Origin: Archivesica marissinica
Lineage: Eukaryota > Mollusca > Bivalvia > Venerida > Vesicomyidae
Direction: 5' to 3'
Length of the DNA stretch: 64,000 bases
NCBI GenBank assembly: GCA_014843695.1
Contig: CM026398.1
Coordinates: 12,905,584 to 12,969,583, forward strand
Shown: positions 1 to 12,784 of the stretch, piece by piece
Numbering within the stretch: position 1 is the stretch's first letter
How the letters are laid out: each line of letters opens with the position of its first letter
The notes under the pieces: generated by a model
The model's database searches: none
Seen by the model: the letters and a program-made list of their open reading frames with translations, nothing else
Told to the model about the DNA's origin: nothing
Program-made: the position numbers and the translations under genes

Positions 1-2457
1 TTGTGACTTCAGAAGTAGAGAGAGGTAAAACAGTAGGATCGGTCTTATGACTTCAGAAGTAGAGAGAGGTAAAGCAGTAGGATCGGTCTTGTGACTTCAC
101 ATGTAGAGAGAGGTAAAGCAGTAGGACCGGTCTTGTGACTTCAGATGTAGAGAGAGGTAAAGCAGTAGGGTCGGTCTTGTGACTTCAGATGTAGAGAGGT
201 AAAGCAGTAGGATCGGTCTTGTGACTTCAGATGTAGAGAGGTAAAGCAGTAGGATCGGTCTTGTGACTTCAGATGTAGAGAGAGGTAAAGCAGTAGGATC
301 GGTCTTGTGACTTCACATGTGGAGAGAGGTAAAGCAGTAGGATCGGTCTTGTGACTTCAGATGTGGAGAGAGGTAAAGCAGTAGGATCGGTCCTGTGACT
401 TCAGATGTAGAGAGAGGTAAAGCAGTAGGGTCGGTCTTGTGACTTCACATGTAGAGAGAGGTAAAGCAGTAGGATCGGTCTTGTGACTTCGCATGTAGAG
501 AGAGGTAAAACAGTAGGATCGGTCTTGTGACTTCAGATGTGGAGAGAGGTAAAGCAGTAGGATCGGTCTTGTGACTTCAGAAGTAGAGAGAGGTAAAGCA
601 GTAGGATCGGTCTTGTGACTTCAGAAGTAGAGAGAGGTAAAGCAGTAGGATCGGTCTTGTGACTTCACATGTGGAGAGAGGTAAAGCAGTAGGACCGGTC
701 TTGTGACTTCAGATGTAGAGAGAGGTAAAGCAGTAGGGTCGGTCTTGTGACTTCAGATGTGGAGAGAGGTAAAGCAGTAGGATCGGTCTTGTGACTTCAG
801 ATGTAGAGAGGTAAAGCAGTAGGATCGGTCTTGTGACTTCAGATGTAGAGAGAGGTAAAGCAGTAGGATCGGTCTTGTGACTTCAGATGTAGAGAGAGGT
901 AAAGCAGTAGGATCGGTCTTGTGACTTCAGATGTGGAGAGAGGTAAAGCAGTAGGATCGGTCTTGTGACTTCAGATGTAGAGAGAGGTAAAGCAGTAGGG
1001 TCGGTCTTGTGACTTCACATGTAGAGCGAGGTAAAGCAGTAGGATCGGTCTTGTGACTTCAGATGTAGAGAGAGGTAAAGCAGTAGGATCGGTCTTGTGA
1101 CTTCAGATGTAGAGAGAGGTAAAGCAGTAGGATCGGTCTTGTGACTTCAGATGTAGAGAGAGGTAAAGCAGTAGGATCGGCCTTGTGACTTCAGATGTAG
1201 AGAGAGGTAAAGCAGTAGGATCTGTCTTGTGACTTCAGATGTAGAGAGAGGTAAAGCAGTAGGATCGTTCTTGTGACTTCAGATGTAGAGAGAGGTAAAG
1301 CAGTAGGGTCGGTCTTGTGACTTCAGATGTAGAGAGAGGTAAAGCAGTAGGATCGTTCTTGTGACTTCAGAAGTAGAGAGAGGTAAAGCAGTAGGATCGG
1401 TCTTGTGACTTCAGAAGTAGAGAGAGGTAAAGCAGTAGGATCGGTCTTGTGACTTCAGAAGTAGAGAGAGGTAAAGCAGTAGGATCGGTCTTGTGACTTC
1501 ACATGTGGAGAGAGGTAAAGCAGTAGGACCGGTCTTGTGACTTCACATGTTGAGAGAGGTAAAGCAGTAGGATCGGTCTTGTGACTTCAGATGTAGAGAG
1601 AGGTAAGGCAGTAGGATCGGTCTTGTGACTTCAGATGTAGAGAGAGGTAAAGCAGTAGGATCGGTCTTGTGACTTCAGATGTAGAGAGAGGTAAAGCAGT
1701 AGGACCGGTCTTGTGACTTCAGATGTAGAGAGAGGTAAAGCAGTAGGACCGGTCTTGTGACTTCAGATGTAGAGAGAGGTAAAGCAGTAGGACCGGTCTT
1801 GTGACTTCAGATGTAGAGAGAGGTAAAGCAGTAGGACCGGTCTTGTGACTTCACATGTAGAGAGAGGTAAAGCAGTAGGACCGGTCTTGTGACTTCAGAT
1901 GTAGAGAGAGGTAAAGCAGTAGGATCGGTCTTGTGACTTCACATGTGGGGAGAGGTAAAGCAGTAGGATCGGTCTTGTGACATCACATGTGGAGAGAGGT
2001 AAAGCAGTAGGACCGGTCTTGTGACTTCACATGTGGAGAGAGGTAAAGCAGTAGGATCGGTCTTGTGACTTCACATGTGGAGAGAGGTAAAGCAGTAGGA
2101 TCGATCTTGTGACTTCACATGTGGAGAGAGGTAAGGCAGTAGGACCGGTCTTGAGACTTCACATGTGGAGAGAGGTAAAGCAGTAGGACAGGTCTTGTGA
2201 CTTCACATGTGGAGAGAGGTAAAGCAGTAGGACCGTTCTTGTGACTTCACATGTGGAGAGAGGTAAAGCAGTAGGATCGGTCTTGTGACTTCAGATGTGG
2301 AGAGAGGTAAAGCAGTAGGACCGGTTTTGTGACTTCACATGTGGAGAGAGGTAAAGCAGTAGGATCGGTCTTGTGACTTCACATGTGGAGAGAGGTAAAG
2401 CAGTAGGATCGGTCTTGTGACTTCACATGTGGAGAGAGGTAAAGCAGTAGGATCGGT
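1..2457. repeat. 44 bp minisatellite array (~56 copies)
   Basis: Tandem units of 44 bp (ttgtgacttcagatgtagag... to ...gcagtaggatcggtc). Variants mix AGATGT, ACATGT and AGAAGT, some units have 42 bp (one GA less), and ATCGG alternates with ACCGG. It runs off the left edge, and its right end forms the donor of the exon at 2463. It is intronic to the minus-strand LRR gene. Confidence 0.95.
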
Positions 2458-2462
2458 CTTAC

Positions 2463-2531
2463 CCAGCTGTTTTGTCCACTATTGGCAACATTTCCTCTGG
2501 AATAGTTTTTAAACTGTTGTTATTCAAATGT
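2463..2531 (-). CDS. LRR gene, exon 9 (one leucine-rich repeat)
   Basis: 69 nt exon, a 23-residue LRR beginning HLNNNSLKTIPEEM. Acceptor attccaattttcag, donor GTAAGA, phase 2/2. The donor hexamer lies inside the last unit of the 44 bp array: the exon end is followed at once by array sequence (GTAAGACCGATCC) with no ordinary intron sequence between. The gene continues below coordinate 1, so the C-terminal cap and any transmembrane or GPCR part are not in the window. Confidence 0.72.
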
Positions 2532-3007
2532 CTGAAAATTGGAATATAATTATATTCTTTATTTCATATCTATTCCATGTACAATACAAACGCTATACGC
2601 GTATAGTTCTACATGTACTTGCACATAACCATTCTTTTAAAGCAGCACTACATCGCAATAAAGGATGTTTTAGCAAAATATAAATACTAATATATGTGTG
2701 TTTACAAAAATCGAAATAGTCGCTCAGAAATGATAAGAATCCAATAAATATACACTGTTGTATACCCGAATTGTTAATCAACAAACGAAATGTGTTTATC
2801 AACACACGAAATGTAAACACGCACAGCGCGCATGCGTGAAACAACAGCGGATGTAGAAAAACAAGTTGGAATGTCAACATATTTTGAACATGAAATACTA
2901 TATATCTATCTCCCTCTAATGTCGAATCCCTCGCGGGGATGTAGACATACCCCTAACAGACTTAGATAACAGAGTTATGAATCGACATCTCAGGTAATTC
3001 AATTAAA
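2532..3007. other. Intron, no gene recognised
   Basis: Contains the acceptor tract of the 2463 exon, then AT-rich sequence without convincing coding or repeat structure. Confidence 0.6.
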
Positions 3008-3027
3008 ATGACAACGTGGGACACATG

Positions 3028-6000
3028 GGGACGAGGCATTCCGAATGTAAACAAGTGCGGACGTTGCGTTCCGATTGTAAACAAGTGCGTGACCGACAGA
3101 CTGGGAAAGTCCTACTTTCGGTTTCGAGTTTGTTTTATCGCAAATAAACATTGTTTACTAATTGAACATAATTATACAAATAATAAATGTAAGAATGCGT
3201 AGCAGCATTGCTACCTATACATAATGTAAGAATGCGTAGCAGCATTGCTACCTATACATAATGTAAGAATGCATAGCAGCATTGCTACCTATACATAATG
3301 TAAGAATGCATAGCAGCATTGCTACCTATACATAATGTAAGAATGCATAGCAGCATTGCTACCTATACATAATGTAAGAATGCATAGCAGCATTGCTACC
3401 CATACATAATGTAAGAATGCGTAGCACCATTGCTACCCATACATAATGTAAGAATGCGTAGCACCATTGCTACCCATACATAATGTAAGAATGCGTAGCA
3501 CCATTGCTACCCATACATAATGTGAGAATGTGTAGCAGCATTGCTACCCATACGTAATGTAAGAATGCGTAGCACCATTGCTACCCATACATAATGTAAG
3601 AATGCGTAGCACCATTGCTACCCATACGTAATGTAAGAATGTGTAGCAGCATTGCTACCCATACGTAATGTAAGAATGCGTAGCACCATTGCTACCCATA
3701 CATAATGTAAGAATGCGTAGCACCATTGCTACCCATACATAATGTGAGAATGTGTAGCAGCATTGCTACCCATACGTAATGTAAGAATGCGTAGCACCAT
3801 TGCTACCCATACATAATGTAAGAATGCGTAGCACCATTGCTACCCATACATAATGTAAGAATGTGTAGCAGCATTGCTACCCATACGTAATGTAAGAATG
3901 CGTAGCACCATTGCTACCCATACATAATGTAAGAATGCGTAGCACCATTGCTACCCATACATAATGTGAGAATGTGTAGCAGCATTGCTACCCATACGTA
4001 ATGTAAGAATGCGTAGCAGCATTGCTACCCATACATAATGTAAGAATGCGTAGCAGCATTGCTACCCATACATAATGTAAGAATGCGTAGCACCATTGCT
4101 ACCCATACATAATGTAAGAATGCGTAGCACCATTGCTACCCATACATAATGTAAGAATGCGTAGCACCATTGCTACCCATACATAATGTAAGAATGCGTA
4201 GCACCATTGCTACCCATATATAATGTAAGAATACGTAGCAGCATTGCTACCCATACATAATGTAAGAATACGTAGCACCATTGCTACCCATACATAATGT
4301 GAGAATGTGTAGCAGCATTGCTACCCATACGTAATGTAAGAATGCGTAGCACCATTGCTACCCATACATAATGTAAGAATGCGTAGCACCATTGCTACCC
4401 ATACATAATGTGAGAATGCATATCAGCATTGCTACCCATACGTAATGTAAGAATGCGTAGCACCATTGCTACCCATACATAATGTAAGAATGCGTAGCAC
4501 CATTGCTACCCATACATAATGTAAGAATGCGTAGCACCATTGCTACCCATACATAATGTGAGAATGTGTAGCAGCATTGCTACCCATACGTAATGTAAGA
4601 ATGCGTAGCACCATTGCTACCCATACATAATGTAAGAATGCGTAGCACCATTGCTACCCATACATAATGTAAGAATGCGTAGCAGCATTGCTACCCATAC
4701 ATAATGTAAGAATGCGTAGCACCATTGCTACCCATACATAATGTAAGAATGCGTAGCACCATTGCTACCCATACATAATGTGAGAATGTGTAGCAGCATT
4801 GCTACCCATACGTAATGTAAGAATGCGTAGCACCATTGCTACCCATACATAATGTAAGAATGCGTAGCACCATTGCTACCCATACATAATGTAAGAATGT
4901 GTAGCAGCATTGCTACCCATACGTAATGTAAGAATGCGTAGCAGCATTGCTACCTATACATAATGTAAGAATGCGTAGCAGCATTGCTACCCATACATAA
5001 TGTAAGAATGCGTAGCACCATTGCTACCCATACATAATGTAAGAATGCGTAGCACCATTGCTACCCATACATAATGTAAGAATGCGTAGCACCATTGCTA
5101 CCCATACATAATGTAAGAATGCGTAGCACCATTGCTACCCATACATAATGTAAGAATGCGTAGCAGCATTGCTACCCATACATAATGTAAGAATGCGTAG
5201 CAGCATTGCTACCCATACATAATGTAAGAATGTGTAGCAGCATTGCTACCCATACATAATGTAAGAATGTGTAGCAGCATTGCTAACCATACATAATGTG
5301 AGAATGTGTAGCAGCATTGCTACCTATACATAATGTAAGAATGTGTAGCAGCATTGCTAACCATACATAATGTGAGAATGTGTAGCAGCATTGCTAACCA
5401 TACATAATGTGAGAATGTGTAGCAGCATTGCTACCTATACATAATGTAAGAATGTGTAGCAGCATTGCTAACCATACATAATGTGAGAATGTGTAGCAGC
5501 ATTGCTACCTATACATAATGTAAGAATGTGTAGCAGCATTGCTAACCATACATAATGTGAGAATGTGTAGCAGCATTGCTACCCATACATAATGTAAGAA
5601 TGTGTAGCAGCATTGCTACCCATACATAATGTGAGAATGTGTAGCAGCATTGCTACCCATACATAATGTAAGAATGTGTAGCAGCATTGCTACCCATACA
5701 TAATGTGAGAATGTGTAGCAGCATTGCTACCCATACATAATGTGAGAATGTGTAGCAGCATTGCTACCCATACATAATGTAAGAATGTGTAGCAGCATTG
5801 CTACCCATACATAATGTAAGAATGTGTAGCAGCATTGCTACCCATACATAATGTAAGAATGTGTAGCAGCATTGCTACCCATACATAATGTAAGAATGTG
5901 TAGCAGCATTGCTACCTATACATAATGTAAGAATGTGTAGCAGCATTGCTACCCATACATAATGTAAGAATGCGTAGCACCATTGCTACCCATACATAAT

Positions 6001-6450
6001 GTAAGAATGCGTAGCAGCATTGCTATATATACATAATGTAAGAATACGTAGCAGCATTGCTACCCATACATAATGTAAGAATGCGTAGCAACATTGCTAC
6101 CCATACGTAATGTAAGAATGCGTAGCACCATTGCTACCCATACGTAATGTAAGAATACGTAGCAACATTGCTACCCATACGTAATGTAAGAATGCGTAGC
6201 AACATTGCTACCCATACGTAATGTAAGAATGCGTAGCACCATTGCTACCCATACGTAATGTAAGAATACGTAGCAACATTGCTACCCATACGTAATGTAA
6301 GAATGCGTAGCACCATTGCTACCCATACGTAATGTAAGAATACGTAGCAGCATTGCTATCTATACATAATGTAAGAATACGTAGCAGCATTGCTACCCAT
6401 ACGAACAATAATTTTTCAAATATCTTTTATTTCATACGATATAGGGCTGC
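3028..6450 (+). mobile_element. Dispersed element with expanded 37 bp core (left copy)
   Basis: The sequence at 3028-3220 (ggcattccgaatgtaaac, then tactttcggtttcgag, then attgaacata) and at 6405-6450 (atttcatacgatataggg) recurs in reverse orientation at 63780-64000 as one compact unit. The left copy therefore looks like the same element with its core expanded into an array. A local duplication (ccgaatgtaaacaagtgcg / ccgattgtaaacaagtgcg) lies at 3040-3090. No coding capacity and no clear terminal repeats are visible; it may belong to the pearl/Helitron-like group of bivalve elements with internal tandem repeats, which is inference. Confidence 0.6.
3186..6403. repeat. 37 bp minisatellite with conserved hairpin (~86 copies)
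   Basis: Each 37 bp unit contains the inverted repeat GTAGCA-NCAT-TGCTAC: a 6 bp stem with a 4 nt loop. The loop varies (GCAT, CCAT, ACAT) while the stem is kept in nearly all units. Units alternate ACATAATG and ACGTAATG at the junction. Runs of matching unit types show block duplications. Confidence 0.95.
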
Positions 6451-6504
6451 TTTAAGAATTATAAGAGACAATAAAACACAAGCATAATCTAGCACTGACC
6501 AACC

Positions 6505-8022
6505 ATGGTAATATATACACTAAACATGGTCATATGCACACTAAATACAGTACGGTCATATATACACTAAATACAGTGCGGTCATATATATACTAAATAC
6601 AGTACGGTCATATATACACTAAATACAGTACGGTCATATATACACTAAATAAAGTACGGTCATATATACACTAAATACAGTACGGTCATATATATACTAA
6701 ACATGGTCATATATACACTAAACATGGTCATATATACACTAAACATGGTCATATATACACTAAACATGGTCATATATACACTAAACATGGTCATATATAC
6801 ACTAAATACAGTCTGATCATATATACACTAAATACAATGCGGTCATATATATACTAAATACAGTACGGTCATATATACACTAAATACAGTACGGTCATAT
6901 ATACACTAAATACAGTACGGTCATATATACAATAAATACAGTGCAGTCATATGTACACTAAATACAGTACGGTCATATATACTCTAAATACAGTGCGGTC
7001 ATATATACACTAAATATAGTACGGTCATATATACACTAAATACAGTACGGTCCTATATACACTAAATATAGTGCGGTCATATATACACTAAATACAGTAC
7101 GGTCATATATACACTAAATACAGTACGGTCATATATACACTAAATACAGTACGGTCATATATACACTAAATAAAATGCGGTCATATATACACTAAATACA
7201 GTACGGTCATATATACACTAAATATAGTACGGTCATATATGCACTAAATAGAGTGGGTCATATATACACTAAATACAGTACGATCATATATACACTAAAT
7301 ACAGTGGTCATATATACACTAAATACAGTACGGTCATATATACAATAAATACAGTGCAGTCATATGTACACTAAATACAGTACGGTCATATATACTCTAA
7401 ATACAGTGCGGTCATATATACACTAAATATAGTACGGTCATATATACACTAAATACAGTACGGTCCTATATACACTAAATATAGTACGGTCATATATACA
7501 CTAAATACAGTACGATCATATATACACTAAATACAGTACGGTCATATATACACTAAATACAGTACGGTCATATATACACTAAATAAAATGCGGTCATATA
7601 TACACTAAATACAGTACGGTCATATATACACTAAATATAGTACGGTCATATATGCACTAAATAGAGTGGGTCATATATACACTAAATACAGTACGGCATA
7701 TATACACTAAATACAGTACCGGTCATATATACACTAAATACAATGCGGTCATATATACACTAAATACAGTACGGTCATATATACACTAAATATAGTACGG
7801 TCATATATGCACTAAATAGAGTGGGTCATATATACACTAAATACAGTGCGCTCATATATACACTAAATACAGTGCGGTCATATATACATTAAATACAGTA
7901 CGGTCATATATACACTAAATACAGTACGGTCATATATACACTAAATACAGTACGGTCATATATACACTAAATACAGTACGGTCATATATATACACTAAAT
8001 ACAGTACGGTCATATATATATA
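6505..8022. repeat. 26 bp minisatellite array (~57 copies)
   Basis: Unit catatatacactaaatacag + tacggt. Variants include a shorter ACATGGT type at 6700-6800. A block near 6930-7260 is repeated at 7340-7680 (same rare variants in the same order), so there is a higher-order duplication of about 410 bp. Confidence 0.93.
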
Positions 8023-8049
8023 TTTTAAAGATAAACAACCATTGTTAAT

Positions 8050-8600
8050 CTAGATTCTAACACGACCCAGCTAATAACATACATACGTGTAGAGTAAAAG
8101 CTATCTCGGGTTATTCTGCGATATACCTACCTTGAACTATGCTGCGCGCGCACCGTGTTTTGGCTATTCCATTTATACAATGCGTGTAAAGTTTTATGAA
8201 TGAAAGTCACGTGATGTTTGTAAAAAATACCGTGGGAATTCACGGAAGTGAGCTATTTTTAGAATCAGATAATCTCTTGTCCGTCTTATTTTTCTGTTAA
8301 GTAACGTTTCAGTTACTATTCTGTACAGTTTTATTTGACAAAATAAATAAAATTATTGATCAGTTACAACTTTTGTTCATGTATGCACTAGATTGATATT
8401 TTCCATAAACAATAACGTCATCACCCCTTACGCGGGAGGAACATTCGACTGCCAAATGCAGTGACGTTTGAAGAAAATACTCCTTTACAATTATTAGAAG
8501 TAAGTCATGTTAGAATCGAAATAATAAGTATCAACCGTGGTATATCGCAGAATAACCCGAGTTTGAAGTTCTTATGCGTAGAAATATATCTCGAAGGCCG
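8050..8600 (-). mobile_element. TIR repeat, copy A
   Basis: Perfect 23 bp inverted repeats lie at 8105-8127 and 8539-8561 (core gggttattctgcgatatacc). A second, outer inverted motif (gattctaacacgac / gtcatgttagaatc) is at 8050 and 8507. The same sequence recurs inverted at 31880-32476 and, deleted internally, at 42600-42872. It is non-coding and MITE-like. It directly abuts the 26 bp array. Confidence 0.7.
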
Positions 8601-9040
8601 AGAGTATAAAGAACTGCCATAAGATTAACGAAATATAAGAAATATTTACTGAGTAAACTGTTAAAAAATCGAAGTACAATATAATCATTGTTATTTTTTT
8701 TATCAATAATTAATAATGTTCTTCAATAAATAACGTTGTTATTGGTGAGCGTAAGTTATGTCTGAATGTTATTTACATAACCAACAAGAAACATGTTAGA
8801 TTCTGACTTGGTAATTGATGACGTCATTTCTGTTTTCGTTGGTCATGTTATTAATATAATGACTTGTAAGTTTCACGCACTTCGATACTACACAGGGACA
8901 TTTTCCACGGACTATAGCTATTTTCCATGATGGTATATTAATCATATTACATATAAATTTCCATGGTAACTTTGTTGTTTTGATGTTACTACATTTGTAT
9001 ATGTATATATATATTACTAAACTGTCCATTAAAAGTTTAA
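8600..9040. other. Intron, AT-rich, no gene recognised
   Basis: AT-rich sequence with no splice-bounded coding segment or repeat family that I can identify. Confidence 0.5.
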
Positions 9041-9258
9041 ACTTTATTTATTTTACAACGACTGCGAAGCAAGTTCTAACAACTTATATTAATCACTCTC
9101 GTTGGCGCGGATGAAAGCGTAAATATGGTCATACGTGTGGGAGGAAACCGGAGTACCCGGAGAAAAACCCACCTGTCCGATCTGGCGACCACCGTACCAT
9201 CTCACATACCTCCCGGTCCGAGGATCGAACCCTGGTTGCATTGGTGAGAAGTCCATGG
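9041..9258 (-). mobile_element. SINE family 3 (Nin-DC-like core), 5'-truncated
   Basis: Antisense copy. From tail to head it has tcgcaNtcgttgtaaaataa, the core gtgggaggaaaccggagtac, then a tRNA-like T-arm (gttcgatcct in sense). The core matches what I recall of the Nin-DC central domain found across metazoan SINEs. It is cut off before the A box. Confidence 0.7.
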
Positions 9259-9449
9259 AATCGAATAAACTTTACATGGAATATCATGCAGTTGTACACA
9301 GCATCCGATGTGGTTCTGTCATTCTTAGACTTCCGTGATCCAATACTGTGGTACAATCTATGGAGCAACAGTAATCCGCGCGAAAATAAAACGTCTTGGT
9401 AAATCGACTCGCAGGATGTAGTTATGAAATTTAAGTAAAAGTTAATTAC

Positions 9450-9518
9450 AAGTAAGAAAGGTCTGCTAACTTGGCTATGTTCCTGCTCACGTTTACCAAG
9501 CAGTTGTTGTCCACATAC
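9450..9518 (-). CDS. LRR gene, exon 8 (one leucine-rich repeat)
   Basis: 69 nt exon, a 23-residue LRR beginning YVDNNCLVNVSRNI and ending K-L-A-D-L-S-Y-L. Acceptor tgtatttcttacag; donor GTAATT, the weakest of the set at +5. Phase 2/2; junction codon to exon 9 is TTA (Leu). The N-N-C-L core matches the L-x-x-N-x-L ladder. The downstream intron carries the 26 bp and 37 bp arrays (about 4.7 kb of minisatellite). Confidence 0.7.
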
Positions 9519-9889
9519 CTGTAAGAAATACATTTTTAATTAGGAAATAATAGTTGTCTTTCTGTTCTGTCTATCGGCGAATAAACAACAGTCTTGAGTT
9601 CTGGTGCGTGGGAAGTAACTAAGTAAGTCAATTCCTATACAGCAGAACGGCAAACAGTGGTTCATTCGCCGACACAACAGCAAGACAAATCTTATTTCCA
9701 TTCTAACATTACCCAGTATAATGCTATACACATATAAATATGTGTGTTATTATGTCTCCTTTTCTGTTAATTGGCCGATGGCTTTACAAAATCCCTCCCC
9801 GTAAAATAACAACCGTGGGTGTGATGTATTGTAGCAACGGTAGATTTGTTCTTTGTTTATATGAACAAAATATCTAGTCATGTTAAGAT

Positions 9890-10205
9890 AAAGTATAAAC
9901 TTTATTTATTATTTATTATATTACAGCGAAAGAAGCTGTTGGCAACATATATAATGAATCACTCTCATGGGAGAGGATCGAATCTAATGCTGTGTAACTT
10001 GTGGTCCAACCCATGTATGTATGTAATACCTGTATTATTGCGAGTGTGCTTATGTATACATATACAATATAAAAACTTGTGCTCATTCGAATGGCGGAGG
10101 ACACTGGAGTACCCGGAGAAAGCCACCTGTTTAATCTGGCGACAACCATACCATCACATACTTTCCGGTCCAAGGTTCGAACCTGTGTTGCTAATCTGAC
10201 GGCAC
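9890..10205 (-). mobile_element. SINE family 3, diverged copy with internal insertion
   Basis: Tail-like sequence (aactttatttattatttatt ... taatgaatcactctc) at 9896-9970 and core plus T-arm (actggagtacccggagaaag ... ggttcgaacc) at 10085-10205 are separated by about 110 bp of unrelated sequence. Confidence 0.55.
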
Positions 10206-11055
10206 AATTTGAATACGGTAACATGGTTCGCTCTCATGGATTGAGTGCATACGGTTTAATTAAATGGGTTTTTATTTCAATCACAAAAGTGAATCATGGA
10301 CTACGTAACAGTACACTTACTTGGCATAACTGTTACCCATGTCGAGGCGATGTACACATAGCATGTTTCAGCCATATCGTTTATAATGGGGGAAGGTACC
10401 ACTTAAGTGAAAGTGCTTACATGGGCGCCAATTCTAACCATATAATGCGCATGCGCAGAGCGCAAGCACCAGCCTTGTCGGTTCAAGGCCAAGGTTACAT
10501 ATGGAACCTGGTTCTGTGCCAGCTGGTTCTATTCTACTTGCACACAACACGTTTATATGGTTCCAGGCTATTAGTTTTTCTTCCATGTTATATCTTAGAA
10601 GCTGTTGACAAAGAGATTTGGATACGAAGACGGGGGATATGGCTATCTCTCTAACTGTCCTCTTGTTTATTAAATGTAAGAGATAGGATATGTATTCTTA
10701 GTATGGGTAATCACGCGCGTCTAGTGTGCACAATTACTACCTCCGGTGATAAATTATGAATTGACATCCGGTATTGACGGACTGGTCGTAAAATAATGAT
10801 ATGTTTAATAGTTCGTGTCTTCAATTGTAATGGATACAATCTTTATTACATTCATTCTCCTCCAAAATGATTTTCCCAATTTCTGAAATGGATGATCTAA
10901 CATTCTGTTGTATTTGTTACACACTTGTATTCTAATGAATTTGTTTTGTCTAGGTTTTTGACAGCAAACAGAAACTAACTTGAAAATTATACCGGAACTA
11001 TTCTTTATTGCGGACGTTCACGCTAACATAAGTGGTTGGGCATAGTAGTAGTGCA
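10206..11055. other. Intron, no gene recognised
   Basis: Unique-looking sequence. An open frame across 10079-10654 overlaps the SINE and shows no recognisable domain. Confidence 0.5.
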
Positions 11056-11059
11056 ATGA

Positions 11060-11215
11060 GGCTCCCGATAGTAGGTACAAAAGTAGATCAAACCGCGAAG
11101 GAATACGTAACTCGAGCAGTAACAGAGAACATGCCATCTTTCACTGTTTCAGAATGAGAGAAAACTCGTATCGTTCATTGGAAAGCATAAACGAAATCCA
11201 AACCATTTAAACTTT
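11060..11215 (+). repeat. Dispersed repeat, copy 1 (partner at 29655)
   Basis: The block around catctttcactgtttcag and cattggaaagcataaac resembles 29655-29790 in the same order and orientation. It is an unclassified interspersed repeat. Confidence 0.45.
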
Positions 11216-11419
11216 TAATGTGCCAGAATATGTCTCATTTTCATTAGTTTAGTCCTTTTTCGTTTGGCTCTCTCCCTAGGTCTGTTTCTCCCTAATAAAT
11301 CATAATGGCACATACATCAATATGCGTATACCAAACATCATTAGGATGGTTGATTCAAATTGCTGCCAACAACTAACGGAGCACTCGCATACAGGGTCAT
11401 CTTTCTGAACAACAATATG

Positions 11420-12095
11420 ACATGACGCAGAATGGTCAGGACTATGACTTGAGGCAGAATGGTCAGGAGGAATATGAATTGACGCAGAATGGTCAGGAAC
11501 ATGGTTTGACGCAGAATGGTCAGGAACATGACTTGAAGCAGAATGGTCAGGAACATGACATGAAGCAGAATGGTCAGGAACATGACATGAAGCAGAATGG
11601 TCAGGAATATGACTTGAAGCAGAATGGTCAGGAATATGACATGAAGCAGAATGGTCAGGAACATGACATGAAGCAGAATGGTCAGGAACATGACATGAAG
11701 CAGAATGGTCAGGAACATGACTTGAAGCAGAATGGTCAGGAACATGACATGAAGCAGAATGGTCAGGAATATGACTTGAAGCAGAATGGTCAGGAATATG
11801 ACTTGAACCAGAGTGGTCAGGACTATGACTTGAAGCAGAATGGTCAGGAATATGACTTGAAGCAGAATGGTCAGGAATATGACTTGAAGCAGAATGGTCA
11901 GGAACATGACTTGAAGCAGAACAATCAGGAGGAATATGAATTGACGCAGAATGGTCAGGAACATGGCTTGACGCAGAATGGTCAGGAACATGGCTTGACG
12001 CAGAATGGTCAGGAACATGACTTGAAGCAGAAAAATAGAAGGAATATGAATTGACGCAGAATGGTCAAGAATATGACATGACGCAGAATGGGCAT
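11420..12095. repeat. 27 bp minisatellite array (~24 copies)
   Basis: Unit atgacttgaagcagaatggt + caggaac. All length variants are multiples of 3, so both strands stay open (9-residue repeat E-H-D-L-K-Q-N-G-Q on the plus strand). It ends about 6-10 bp from the donor of the exon at 12102. Read as an intronic minisatellite, not a gene. Confidence 0.9.
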
Positions 12096-12101
12096 ACGTA
12101 C

Positions 12102-12170
12102 AGCATTCCCAGCGATTTAAACTTGCTTATATCGTCCGATATTTCACTGATACGGTTGTTGCTTAGAGTT
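12102..12170 (-). CDS. LRR gene, exon 7 (one leucine-rich repeat)
   Basis: 69 nt exon, a 23-residue LRR beginning TLSNNRISEISDDI and ending K-F-K-S-L-G-M-L. Acceptor cttattgttttcag, donor GTACGT, phase 2/2; junction codon to exon 8 is CTG (Leu). From here on the repeats are 23 residues and lack the conserved Phe, resembling the SUR-8/Shoc2-like length class more than the 24-residue typical class. The 27 bp array starts within about 10 bp of this donor. Confidence 0.75.
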
Positions 12171-12171
12171 C

Positions 12172-12784
12172 TGAAAACAATAAGCAGTATGATGATTGTA
12201 TTGATTAATACGCACAACGTAATATCCTCTAGTGTCCTCATATCGTGTTCGTTACACCGGAAGTATTTACAATATTGCATGCGATCGGTGTTTTCTGACA
12301 TCATCAACCAAGAAGCGAACCTGTCAACGGTAATTGTCCATAATTGGCAAGAAAATGCTCCGGATAATCCTTGTAGTCGTAGGAAATCGATTATTTTCCT
12401 TGAATTGGTATAAAACATGCTATCTTTCATAATGCAATATTGCATAACCATTTGTCCATTGGATTTACTACAAACTATTGACCTTTTCCAGGTTGGTCTG
12501 TGTCGTCTGATTTGTTTCCCTACCTGTCATTTAATGTCAACATAGACTGGGTTACAATTTTAGTTCGTGTAAGGGGAGATATTTTTGGAGACTTCTCTTA
12601 TATTGTTTTGAGATCCATATAGTTGTTTACTGTCATAGTCAACACAACGATGTGTCCTGTAGTGCACTTAACGGAATAGTTTTTATTATTTTTAGGTTTA
12701 TGGCAGTCAACCACATACAAAGCGAAAGTACAGGCAATATTCACCAGCATCCCTTACTTCTGCCTACCAGAGTGCCTTGGAGAT
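12172..12784. other. Intron, no gene recognised
   Basis: Upstream of the acceptor of the 12102 exon. The region 12690-12784 may be a decayed 5' part of the transposase pseudogene downstream, but no motif supports this. Confidence 0.4.

Noticed and set aside
3186..6403. CRISPR-like array
   Set aside because: Units are contiguous direct repeats without unique spacers, in eukaryotic DNA; the hairpin is internal to the unit.
10079..10654. 191-codon frame on the plus strand
   Set aside because: Begins inside an antisense SINE and shows no domain or splice context.
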